Origin: Dipetalonema caudispina
Lineage: Eukaryota; Nematoda; Chromadorea; Rhabditida; Onchocercidae
Length of the DNA: 64,000 nucleotides
Direction: 5' to 3'
NCBI GenBank assembly: GCA_013365325.1
Contig: JABVXV010000020.1
Location: 434,001 to 498,000 of the forward strand
In this document: piece by piece, positions 51,884-63,125 of the stretch
Position numbering within the stretch: position 1 is the stretch's first letter
Layout of the letters: each line of letters opens with the position of its first letter
The notes under the pieces: generated by a model
Told to the model about the DNA's origin: nothing
The model's input: the letters and a program-made list of their open reading frames with translations, nothing else
The model's database searches: none
Position numbers and translations under genes: made by a program

Positions 51884-53367
51884 ATGGTATATTTTTTGTT
51901 ACCTGAAGAAGTATCACCAGCTGAAGCAATCATTCGACAACGTCTTAATTTTTGCTTCCGACTTTTAATTGCTTTATTTTTCAATTACCAAATATTTGAC
52001 TTCTTGTTCAGCCCAATTTGGATCCATGGATATATTTGGTATATTTCATTAATAAACCTTCAAAAAACTTCTTTAGTTCAATTATTTTGCCTTTCATTTT
52101 TCACTAATTTTATAAAAAATTTGAACACTTCACATGTTTTTGCAATTGTATTACCAAATGAATTTCTAAAAAAATCAATCAAATCTAAAGCAAAAATTAA
52201 GTTTCCTAAATTTCACCATATTTGTTTGTTTATTGTAAAAAAAAATTTTTGCCTGCACAAACAAATTTGAAATGTGAAATTTTTAGCTATGTACATTTAT
52301 TTAACACATCGAAAGTGTTGAATTAAATTTCATCAATTTGTTTTTAATTCTTCATCCTTACATGGAAATAAGAACAATTAATTCATTGTTCACTCAATTT
52401 TAATGAGCATTTTACTATTGTACATATGCTAATTGCGTTTGTTCGATAATATTAACAGGATGCTACGAAATTTTTAATAAAAATGAAATTTCTAAATTTC
52501 AAATAAAAAAGTCGCATTTACCGAAATTGCATTTGCATAAATTTTAAAATTTAAACAATTGACTTATAAATCTTGAAGTTAGTTTAAAATGATATAGACT
52601 ATGTTAATTGAAGCAGTCATCTTGAAATGGTTTTTTGATTTTGTGCAATTTAGAATAAGGTGAAGTCCATTTCTAGCAGTTTAATCAATTCAGTGGTCAT
52701 TTTGCTGTACTTTCGTCATGATAGAAAATGAATTTTAGGTCTTTGAATCAAAAAATTGATCTCGAACTTAGCACTAAATCAGCTGGTGATATCTTTCAAC
52801 ACCAATTATCAGTTTGTGGCTATTCAGAGCGCATTATTTATTCTACTCTTCTTGTCATCATTATATGGATCTTCTTGCTGTAAGTTTATCAAAAAATTTC
52901 AAACATATGTGAAGAGAAAGAAGGAAGCAAATTTGCATAACTATAGAGAAAATTCATAAAATTCTTTTCAGCATTTCCGGCTTTCGGAATAAAAATCGAA
53001 CGGTCTGGCAACTTCTGCATCTTTCAATAATTATCGGAATGCTTACTGCTAATTTACGTTGCTTACAAATGAAACAACGTCTTTACTCGGCTATACATGA
53101 AGGATTTTACGCATATTTGCTTACCTTTTTTACAGGTTATAGAATTTAAATTAAAATGAAATCTTATAAATTGAAATTAAAATCTTTCTAAATGCAATTA
53201 TCCGAAGATTACTATAATCTATTTGCAACAGTAACTTTTTTCCAGGATTGATATTAACATTGCAAGTAAACGAAAGAATCACTGCTACAAGTGTAGGAGT
53301 GAAATTTGATAAAGATTCTTCAATCATGAAATCCAATTTGGCACTTCAATCGAAAAAATTGTTATGA
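51884..53367 (+). CDS. unrecognised four-transmembrane protein
   Basis: Four exons (51884-52038, 52772-52879, 52972-53135, 53246-53367) have consistent phases (2, 2, 1) and classical borders (TTCCAG; TTTTCAG; TTTTTTCCAG; CT/GTAAGT), giving 182 aa. The start chosen is the ATG 3 nt after a TTCCAG acceptor at 51880, which could accept a spliced leader (MVYFLLPEEVSPAEAIIRQR). The same frame is open from an ATG at 51830. Hydrophobic segments lie at about 26-48 (FRLLIALFFNYQIFDFL), 75-94 (IIYSTLLVIIIWIFLLISGF), 101-119 (WQLLHLSIIIGMLTANL) and 130-150 (GFYAYLLTFFTGLILTL). A short polar tail ends in KSNLALQSKKLL. No conserved motif or family was recognised. Spacing and size suggest a small tetraspan membrane protein. 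Confidence 0.65.
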
Positions 53368-54877
53368 CGAAAAGGGAAATGATTGTAATTCATTTTGAAT
53401 TAATTGTATAAAATACTGTAAATATCATTTCTTGCGCGTGGAATAATTTATTCATCGAAAGCTCTTTCAGGTACCACTCGTCAATTGTCATCAATACATG
53501 ATGATACAAAATTCTATCGTTGTATCTGAATTTCAATATAAATTTCAAAGACTTATTGTTCTCAAAAATTCAGTTTACATGTTCTTTTTGGAAAATGAAG
53601 CAAAAGCTCATGCTGTAATAATTATTTTCATCTTTCATTTGTAAATTTCAAACAATAAATTTTCAAATTTATATCGCTTTTTTTTTAACAATGTCAAGTG
53701 TTGAGAGTAGAAGCAACGAAAGTACGTACCAATGTCCACTGTTCACTTACAATATTGACAGCTAAATTTTTTCCTCCAAATTTGCAATCTTATAACAACA
53801 TGAAAATTGCAGTAAAATCACAACTATTTAAAAATTGTAGTGAAGTGGAAAAGAAAAGATTTATTATTAATATTAACAATACCCATAAATAATGATACAT
53901 TGTTACGATTGTTGAAATTATTCGCAAAACACACAGAACTTTCAAATTATAATTTGTTCATTGATTCGATTAGTATTGTTCATATTAATCAACTATGAAA
54001 TTAATTAAAAAACGGATTTCTTAAATTTTGGTAGCTACATAGTGAGTCGTTGCAAAATAAAATATTTAGAACATTTTTAAAATTGTATATTTTATATTCA
54101 TCCCGGAATCATCCATTACTCTTGAGCTTCTACGACGATGATACAGACAGATGATACATCTGTCTGTTCATGTAATCATTCGTTAGATTAAATGATATGG
54201 GTAAACAAATAAATATTGCTTTAAAATGATTAAATATATTACATTCAAGTTTGATATTATTAATTGAAAATCGGTGAAAAAAAAAAAATTGCTATAAATA
54301 GATAAGTGTACAAATACCGTGTGATGAATGCTTATTAAAAAGAGCACACAGATGGTGTAAATTTTAATCATTACTGAATTTATACTTAATTAAGGAAGGC
54401 ATAATTATTTTTTCAACGTCTTAAAATTTCAATATCAATCTCATTGAAATTTCAAACACATCCTCAAATAATTTTAAATTTGCTAAAATTAATTGTCAAA
54501 AAAGAATGAAAAATTGGATTGTTAAAGTCAAAACTAAAATAATCCAATTGTGTTATTTTGACTACTCTTTTTTGTTTCAAATTCTTTTGAAGATTACGTT
54601 TACAATTTCGAAGATGAATGATAAGATATTTCTCCATTTACTTCATGATGGTTAGTAAATAACTTAATTTACTTCATTTAATTTTGTTCATTTTTCCGCT
54701 TGGTCATTGTTAACCTGCAGATGGACAGTACAATTTCGAAGACAATGAAGTTGCATTAGCTAAATAATAAATGAAAAATACCCAAAGAATTCTAGTTCTG
54801 CGTCTATTACTACTAACCATCACAATCTATGCTTTCACTAGGCATTTCTCCATGGGTATATTTTGAATCTTAATTGC
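53368..54877. other. convergent intergenic region between the tetraspan gene and the collagen
   Basis: Both flanking genes end here. It holds a short coding-like patch at 53690-53890 (+) in which two frames are open: an ATG-led 24-codon ORF at 53690 and a longer frame to 53892. Neither has domain support. A perfect hairpin lies at 54143-54167. Confidence 0.45.
54143..54167. repeat. perfect 11-bp inverted repeat with 3-nt loop
   Basis: Arms ACAGACAGATG (54143-54153) and CATCTGTCTGT (54157-54167) are exact complements around an ATA loop. It lies in the convergent 3' region of two genes. Confidence 0.7.
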
Positions 54878-56405
54878 CTAATTAATTTCCACATGTTCCA
54901 TTATTCGTGGTTGAGAAGCAGATGGATTTACGAGAATAATTGAGTCGACATTCTGACAAACGCATATTCCGGGTTCACCTGAAAAACATTCCGTAAAATA
55001 ATGGGTCGATTATAACTTGAAGATCGTTACTTGAGTAATAATGAAACATTTAAATTTATGTCCTGTTTGTTTGCAATCTATTCAAAATTCGAAATTTTTT
55101 AAAGTCTGGATAAATTTACCTTGAGGTCCTTGTTCACCCGGTGGACCTTCTGGACCAGGATACCCGGGCTCACCTGGCTCACCTGGTAAACCTGGCCATC
55201 CGCGTTCTCCTTGTGGCCCTAAAATATTTTTTTAGTTCATTTTGATATAATTTAGAGAATGGGAGAAATTTTCATTAGGAAAAAATAAACCAACCTGTCA
55301 TTCCATTTCGACCAGGTAGTCCTGGAAGGCCAGGAGCACCAATGGGTCCGACTGGTCCTGGATCTCCAGGTGGGCCTTCTTTAAGTTCACTTTCTGGTGT
55401 TGGGCCTTTATCGCCTGGTACGCCTGGGCCGCCTTGAAAACCTGGCGGACCCTGCGGTCCCGGTTCACCTGGTGCACCATCTTCACCATCTTTACCTGCA
55501 AATATTTAACAATGGAATTAGAGTATAATTTGGAGAAAGCGTTACAAATAAATTGGAATTAGAACTTGCCTTTTGCTCCTGGTTCGCCAACTGGACCTGG
55601 GTCACCCGGAAATCCAGGCCATCCCTTAATACCCGGAGGACCTTTTGGACATGGGCGACACGGCGGTGGTGGTCGATTTATGTGTATCGGGCATGTTTGG
55701 TTTGGTGTTGTTCCAGGAATGCCAGGTTTCCCTGCTGGTCCTGGTGGTCCAGGCTTCCCGGGCATGCCTCCTGGACCACGTGGCCCCGGTGGGCCAGGAA
55801 TACAGCAACCTGGACATTCCGTTTCAATCGGTGTGCCGGTCACTTCGTCTTCCAACATGGAATTTCTGCGAAACGAATGCAAGAGCTGTAGAAAAAGGAA
55901 ATAATTTATATTCTGATAATTAACAAATAACTAAAGCCAAAAAGATTACCGGTATAGAGACATTCGTTCAATGACCACTAAATCTGGATGGATCAAAAAA
56001 AATAACCTGAAAATCATCACTTTGATCATAAGTTTGACGTTTTGTCCTATTTGTAACAATATAAGATTTCCCCCGTTCTGCTTCCATCAGTGCTTCTTCG
56101 TTTGATTGCTGTAATTCAAAATTTCATATAAATATTGTTTAGTCCTTTAAAATTTTTTCGATCAAATTTTCAATAATTGCATTCCTCAAATTTTTTAAAT
56201 TCAGAAAACAAACTGAATAATTTACCTCACAGAATTGCATCCCATTATCAACATAATCAATAGTTGATTGAACATTATTATACATAACAGGTAACGCAAT
56301 GCACAATATCAACAACGATATGAAACTACAAGCAATTTGTAGGCCGGTAACGAATTGATACATACGTTGTCGCATGGTCAGTGCTAACTGGGAAGACTGT
56401 CCCAT
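54878..56405 (-). CDS. cuticle collagen (332 aa)
   Basis: Six exons (56226-56405, 56007-56108, 55570-55885, 55295-55495, 55120-55218, 54878-54978) join in phase to 332 aa. The N-terminus [18 protein letters not shown] is followed by a membrane/signal segment ([18 protein letters not shown]), the nematode cuticle collagen N domain. NRTKRQ at about residues 80-85 is the subtilisin-type cleavage site seen in cuticle procollagens. [11 protein letters not shown] then opens the Gly-X-Y region, with [14 protein letters not shown], and the end is [12 protein letters not shown] plus a short tail. The cysteine groups flanking Gly-X-Y blocks allow interchain disulfides. Intron 3 starts with GC rather than GT (AAAG/GCAAGT). 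The start is fixed by an acceptor TTTACAG one base before the ATG. A 14-nt upstream exon (56566-56579, MNTES) could instead be joined in phase. Product: a secreted structural cuticle protein. Confidence 0.92.
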
Positions 56406-56415
56406 GCTGTAAATT
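56406..56415 (-). promoter_or_regulatory. likely spliced-leader acceptor directly before the collagen ATG
   Basis: The minus strand reads AATTTACAG then C then ATG, leaving a 1-nt leader if trans-spliced. Such very short leaders are typical of nematode trans-spliced collagen mRNAs. Ordinary cis-splicing from the small exon at 56566-56579 is the alternative. Confidence 0.5.
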
Positions 56416-56622
56416 TTTATTTATCATTTGATGGAGAGTATTTAAATTTTATCCGGTAGATAGCCAAACTTTAACTACTTCATTAACCTCTACTCTACAC
56501 TTCATGATTGAAGAACTGAAAAATATTTTTAATTAAATAAAATTTGCTCAACAAATTTAACAAACCTTTCTGTATTCATGTGCTGTTTCATATCGTTTCA
56601 ATAAATTCAACCAAACGATCCG

Positions 56623-58089
56623 TCACCTTGTCTTTGGCTCACTTTGTGCTAATAGAGAGTTGAAAATTGATTTTGTGAAGGCGTATGATGAACGATGGCC
56701 TAAAAAGTTGAGCTAAGTTTGAAAAAAGTTAAATTAATTATACTAAAATGTATATGATAATTATAATAAACTAAGGGAATTTTTCAGAAAATGAAATAAG
56801 ATCTCATTACTACTGCTATATTACTTTACTCCATTTTTTACATGAAAGAATTTTCAGCCTTGAAATATACACTGCTAGAATGTAGCGCGGCCTAATCACT
56901 TCAAATGATACTGGATATGGCCAGAGAAGGTTAGTAAAATTCAATTAAACGACAATTAATATGAGCTAAATGAGTGTGAAATAATGAAAAATTATAAGAG
57001 CTGAAATCAAAAAAAAAAAGTTAGCACTGTAAAGGATTAATTTACCTCCTTGAAAGGCACTAACTCGTCGTGCACAGAATTTTTTGAATTTTCCGCCTGT
57101 TTTATGTTTGTTTTCCTTGTTGCCTTCTAATGCTAAATTTGTTTTCTTAGTGTTTTGTACTTCATTTCCTAACTCTTTAAATTATTTCTTCAAATTAAAA
57201 ATTTCTTTTGCAGAAAGGAAAATTAGAGCAAAGAAAAATAAGTAAAAATAGTTTATGATGAAAATCATTAGAAATTGAAATGCAAATTAAACTATTACGA
57301 ATTGTTACCTTTTACTCGTTGTTGAAGTTTTCTTTCGAGTTTCACTTGCTTTACAGTGCGTTTCTTGAAATGAATTCTCCCTGGCCTTTTTTCACACCGT
57401 GTTAAACTGACCTTTTCAGTGTTTGCAGAATTGAACCCCTATTTATCGTACTGGAAATGATTGAAAGCTTATGATTATAACATATTATATACAGCTCTTC
57501 CGGATAAAAATTGATATTGTGATTTAAGTTCAACTTAGAAATCACAACGGCGACATGCTCGATGATATAAAATAATGACAAAAATATTAGACGATCCATA
57601 TTTTAAGTTATTCATTGCATTCAATCATATACTAATTGTTCTTAATTGTTCTGAATAAATTCACTGATTTCAAGTACACATAGTTTTGGGATTTGGCTAA
57701 TTTTAGACAGCAAGAACATATTTAACAGTTAAGTAGGAATCAAAAATGATCACAATGTTAGGAAATTTCAGAGATCTGATAAGGGTATTAGAAAAAAATA
57801 TGAACTGAATTAAAATGCGAAAAATTACCTTTTCCGAAATACGACCCGATCTTTTGACAATATTAAGTGCGAATTTAACAATTCGAGTAAGTGTGAAGCT
57901 ACCGGGAAATGATGCAATGGATTTTGATATTGTTGTGGTGATGATATCTTTGGCAGTATCAGTATCAGCTCCTGATTTATCGATATGTTCTGATGTTGCT
58001 ACCGTTATCACTGCTGCTGTTGTCGATGACACCGGTCGCCTTCTACCATCAGCAGATAGTGTGACATTCAATGTTAACAGTACGACGAC
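56623..58089 (-). CDS. unrecognised basic, probably secreted protein; N-terminus unresolved
   Basis: Four exon blocks share one frame: 57829-58089, 57309-57438, 57046-57168 and 56623-56699 (196 codons plus TGA). The first block begins VVVLLTLNVTLSADG, like the end of a signal peptide, then a Thr/Ser-rich stretch (TTAAVITVATSEHIDKSGAD) and FALNIVKRSGRISEK. The next blocks are strongly basic (CEKRPGRIHFKKRTVKQVK; NKHKTGGKFKKFCARRVSAF), and the last reads HRSSYAFTKSIFNSLLAQ. No initiating Met is in the first block, so a short upstream exon is missing. An alternative first exon, 57493-57599 (MDRLIFLSLFYIIEHVA, signal-peptide-like), joins at acceptor 57406 in phase 2 and gives a 134-aa protein. 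The two models could be isoforms. No family recognised. The stop lies only 218 bp before the collagen ATG on the same strand. Confidence 0.5.
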
Positions 58090-61000
58090 CTAGATTATCA
58101 TTGCTGTGCTAGGTCAACTCAAATCAACTTCCTTTTGTCCTTGTTAATTCTTCTTATCACTTTTCTATGTACACAATTTATGATTATTAGATTAAGTTAA
58201 GCATAAATTTTAAAAATTTAGAAAAATGGAAAGAACAAAACAGGAAGAATTAAAACAGATTATTAGAATTGAAGAGGCATGGGGAAATTTAAATTTAAGG
58301 TTAACGGCCAATTGATCGATTTCTAATGGAGAAATAAACAAGAAATTTGTAATATTAAAAAAGATTCAACAAACTCTCGTACAGCACTAACGAAACTGTT
58401 CCATTGGAAATAATACTTGCTGTATCCGTTATATCTCATATGTCATCCTTTCAACAAGGTCATCCATCCCTTCCCTCATTTCTCTTTAGAAGATGCCAAC
58501 ATATGAGCCGTTAAAATTAATTCTCTTCTGATTAATTTCAGATCATTCAAATTCATTCTTTCCAAAAGTGCGCTGAATCGTTAAGCGTAATAGTAAGAAG
58601 ATTAATTCATTAAAGAATGTTAAAAGAATTTAATATTTAAATATAGAAGCACTAAGGAAAATATCTAAGTATTATCGAGGAGAATTCGAATGTTTTGTAA
58701 GTAGTGATATTTATCACATTTGATCTATCTTTCAAATTCAGGAAGAAATTGAAAAAAGAAGTATGAGTGAGAAATTTAAACCACATTCTAGATTGATACT
58801 TAATGCAGAGCATTAATGGAAAACATTTCATATAAAATTTCACATTAAATTTAGGAATTTGTAAAAATTTCACTCAACCAAATTTCTAAAAATTCACCAA
58901 GATTGAAAGCTTGAGAGTCAAAAATATTCCGAAAAACTGGACGCGTAACATGACAGTTTGAAATACAAAATGATATTCCTTTGAAATTTAAATTGTATTA
59001 TCGCTCTTAACGGAATATAAGTTAACTTTGCAAATCCTTGATAAGAGAGCTGTATCTACCACAAATCTTTATTGATCAAGCATTCAAATTGAATAATCGA
59101 ATTGATAATCAAATAAATCTGGCAGAATTCCACAGTTCTAAGTCAAATGAATCATAATTGCTGCACCTTCGAAAATTCGATCTCGACATGAGAAAACTGC
59201 GTATTGATAATTAAGGAAATCTACTTCACTTTTAAAATTCCATGATGTTTCGATACTGAAAATCATTTGTTCGTATAACACAAACCTAACTGAAAAATAT
59301 TTTAATATTTGTTTAAATATTCGATATTAAATGTAAGATAACAACTATCAGTATGTGTCAACTCGATAATTAGACGAGTAAATTTGCCAAAATTCGAAAA
59401 CAAATTTGATGCATAACGATAATTAGATGAATAAATTTGCTAAGCTAATGATGTAATTAAAAGTGATTTGTTGTTGGGAAGGCTAAAAACGATAAGCGAT
59501 AGCAGTAAAATTTGTTCTTTTCATCATGCGATCAAATTTCATTTTGCATAATTTAGAGATTTTTGATTAGACCAATTTTGGAGCAAATATTTCAGAAAGA
59601 TGAAATCAGAGTAAAATTTTATAATGTCCTACAACTATTATTGGATGATGTGAAGTACACGAAAGAGTTTTGAATCTTTTATCTTTGTAAATATTCATTG
59701 GAAGAGAATCATAACTTGAGATTAATTCTAATTTTCCCTTATTTATTTATCATTTCCATCTTTGGCCTTATTTTTTTCCATATTTCTTCCTGTAATTGTA
59801 TTATTGTTAATTATTCATACTACAACTTAGAATTTTATTAGCTTTGCACAATTAAAGAAATCTATTTTTCGAATCGGAGCAAATGTTTCATGAAGATCTG
59901 ATATTGAATTGAAACCAGATAATATGGCCTATTTGCAACTTTAATTTCATTGAATTGATTTGTTCTCTCTCTCTTTCTTTTTTTAAATCTATTCTTGCAT
60001 TCCAAAAATTTGACATTATGCATTTGGTAGAAACAAAGATTTTCGTGGAATTTGATGAAAGATTGTAATGGAGTGGATCTTAGAAGAAAAAAAAAAAATG
60101 TTGAAAAGCAATATGATTAATGGAAATGGACGGGAAATTCAATACTTCCCGATATGCAATTTGTTCTTGTGAGATTATTAATGGGTTAAATTCCAAAGCC
60201 TAATTTAAAAAATCTTCCTTCTGAAGATAATCTCTTCAATTTTGACGAGAAATACTTTTCATGGGAGCATTTTAACATGTTAATTGACATTTCGCTGTTT
60301 TCAATGAATCATTTCATTGCTAATAAATAAATTCATCAAGTTTTACTTGCAAATTTGAGTGTTTTTTTTTTCGGTTTAAAATCGCTAATAATTTTAATTG
60401 GAGTTCCCCAGGAACAGTCTTTTTTCATTAACATTTATTTCTCATATATTACTTCAACTTCACTCTTAAAATATACAAAGTGCAGCTCTTAATTAATTAA
60501 CGGCATTAGCTATTGTTAAGCGGTTTCCAATTCTCTTCCTCTTTATCAATTGAATTATCAATTAAGTGCCAATCGCACTGATATGACCTAACCTCAGCAG
60601 TTTCGAAGTTTTATTTGAAATTTATGCTTTCAAAATGCGTTAAATTTATTACAGAACAACTTTGAACAGGCATGAAAATTTGAAAATGATCAATCACAGT
60701 CGTACAATGCAATTTTTGATAAGAGTGAGAGGAGGTATGGCAAAACACGTTGTCTTTGTTTGGAATTGCGGCATTTTTAAATTATTTGTTAGTAACCCAA
60801 ATATGTCAAAGGGTGTAATCCGGGGAGCTTTTAAAACCATAAATCGATACGGATGATACCATTGGAAGAGGTATGATTCCAATAAGGTATCAATAAAAAC
60901 ATGATTATCTTGGAATATATCAATTGGGAAGAGCTCAAAGGTTACTGAAACAAAATGTAGGTTAGGGAAAATTGATGAAATGAATTAATTGACATTTTCA

Positions 61001-61401
61001 TATAAATGTATAAATGAGCAAATATAATTAATATTAGAACGATTGAAACGGAGGATGGACAAATTAGTTACAATTGAGCTACATATGGCTATATTTTAAA
61101 TTTAAAAAACAAAAAAAAAAAAAAAAAAAATTCTGTAAAAAATATCAAGGGAAACGAAATAACAAACGAAGAAATTTTAATACCAAATTAATTTCATTAG
61201 GTAATTCAGGAGAACTTCCCAATTTTTAAAGCATTAATTAGATTGGGAATAATTACGAGAAGTCTTAATTTGCAAGCCCTCAGCATCTAATTCATATACA
61301 ATAAATTCGTTCGTTTTAATTAAATGTAACAAGAGTATGTGCTACCCGTGCATCCTGCGATCCTAACGCATGCATGGCAGTAATTCTCAACAAATATCGT
61401 A
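58090..61401. other. intergenic, AT-rich
   Basis: No gene is supported. A possible start exon for the basic secreted gene (ATG AGG GAA..., about 58478 downward, minus strand) ends in a phase-0 GT but is weak. Overlapping open frames on both strands at 60662-60882 show no domain. An A run lies at about 61110-61130. Confidence 0.45.
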
Positions 61402-63125
61402 TCATTGCTGATAACCAACATTCTGAGGGAATGCATTACTATCCAACCTCTCTTTGTTTGAACCTTGTTCTCGTTCACGTGATACGTCAAATAGCGCACT
61501 TGGTTGTACTTCATACTGATTTGGATCTTGCAATGATTTTTTGTTTTTTTCCTCTAAATCATCGATAATCATGGGAAATATATTTGATTCTTCCAAGCCT
61601 TGATATCCCGACATCTCTGTCAGATCTTGTTCCCGTTGTTTTATCTCTTGAGGAATATTTTCATCATTTACATCGTGCTTATCCTTCAGTCTTTCCCTAT
61701 CCGATTGTCGATGCAGCATATCATCTATGACGACATCCGTATCCTGACAAACACATGTTCCAGGAGTTCCTGAAGTTCCATATTATGTGATATTTTCTAT
61801 AAGTATCACTGATTGCTCAGTATTACTAGAGCTCTTTTCAATAATATTTTGGAATTTTTCTCTTTCTTATATTTCATTTTAATTTTTCAGCATTCCAAAT
61901 ATTTCGAGACGGGTGAAAGTCAATGGGATTTCTATATAGAACAAACCTGATGGTCCTTGCTCTCCCTTAGGTCCTGGTGCACCAGGTGGTCCGATTGCAC
62001 CGGGAGGTCCTGGTGGTCCTGGCCAACCTTTTTCGCCTGTTGGTCCAGGATAGCCATCTTCACCGTTTGGTCCTGCAAAATCGTTGTGTATTTCATAACT
62101 TGTTATTATTTTGAAACAAATAAAAATAATGTTAGTTCGATGGGTTCTTCCTAATGTCAAATTTTTGATCGAGATAAACAAACCTGGATGTCCGGGTGGT
62201 CCCCATGGTCCTGGATCACCTGGGTCACCTGGAGGACCAGGAATAACATGCGCATGCGGAGTAAAACCTTTGTCACCCGGTGGTCCAGCAGGACCTACTG
62301 GACCAACTGGACCTGGTGGTCCATCTTCACCAGGCTTACCACGCAATCCATCAGCACCTCAAAAAGACAGATAATTTTGATTCTTCAAACTGCTTAAGTT
62401 ATGCAAAGTGTAAAATTTTTATTTTGAACACAGAAAGAAATACAACTCCAAATATCACTAAAGTATAACAAAGATAAAAATTACCAGGTTTTCCAGCTAT
62501 GCCAGGATCTCCTGGATCACCTGGAAATCCAGGATGTCCAGGTGCACCACGTGGACCTTGCGGACATGGAAGACATGGTGGTGGTTCGAATATTCTTTCT
62601 GGAATACATGAGGCGTTCGGTGTGGCACCAGGCCTACCACGTGCACCATCCGGACCAGGACTACCAGGAAGTCCAGGAAGACCGGAATCACCTGGTGCTC
62701 CCCTTTCACCAGGTATGCAGCATGCTAAAAAATAAACAAATCTAAATTTTCTTTTTGAAAAGAATTCTAACAATTACCCTATCAGTTGTCATATTGATCA
62801 TTTTTTGTCAGCAAACAATTCAAAACTTAAAAGTATGAAAATTTGAAATCATTTTCCTCGCTTTAGATAGCAATTTCGAAGTAAATATTTTGTGATCTCA
62901 TATATTTGAAACTGAGATAAAACGAACAAAATTTTTCATTAATTCTTTAAAGAAATGATTAAATAATAGACCAAACTGACCAGGACATTCCTGAAAGTTT
63001 ACATGTTCTACGAAAAGTAATGTTGGATTGAAACGGTTATAATGTAATGGTATATCTCTCCTTGTTCGATTTGGATTTACTCGTCGTATTGTTGACAGCT
63101 CTTCCTCCAAATCATGTGTCGCAGT
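61402..63125 (-). CDS. second cuticle collagen with long polar C-terminal tail; 5' exons beyond window
   Basis: Exons 62981-63125, 62485-62724, 62184-62357, 61947-62072 and 61402-61769 join in phase to 350 codons plus TGA. The first visible exon enters in phase 0 (acceptor TTTTTACAG). It carries [10 protein letters not shown], the procollagen cleavage site, and FQECP, which joins [12 protein letters not shown]. Gly-X-Y blocks contain [20 protein letters not shown], then three further exons, and end [14 protein letters not shown]. Cysteine layout matches the collagen at 54878-56405, so the two are paralogs in tandem. Unlike it, about 110 residues rich in Asp, Glu, Lys, Arg and Gln follow the last cysteines ([33 protein letters not shown]). 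The membrane-segment exon is not found between 63126 and 64000 and should lie to the right. Confidence 0.9.

Noticed and set aside
53690..53892. Overlapping short + strand frames downstream of the tetraspan gene
   Set aside because: Two frames compete, neither has a partner exon or motif; possibly 3' UTR or chance.
55553..55904. + strand Gly/Pro-rich open frames over the first collagen
   Set aside because: Antisense shadow: GGN-CCN codons read as NGG-NCC on the other strand, so collagen genes give false Gly/Pro/Trp frames.
57815..58093. + strand 92-codon frame (MRKITFSEIRPD...)
   Set aside because: The minus strand of the same DNA has a phase-0 exon with splice borders that continues into further coding exons; not fully excluded.
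60662..60882. Open frames on both strands
   Set aside because: No domain, no acceptor or donor linking them to anything, composition like the surrounding intergenic DNA.
62111..62745. + strand Gly/Pro-rich open frames over the second collagen
   Set aside because: Same antisense effect; the minus-strand frame has the procollagen site, cysteine knots and spliced phases.
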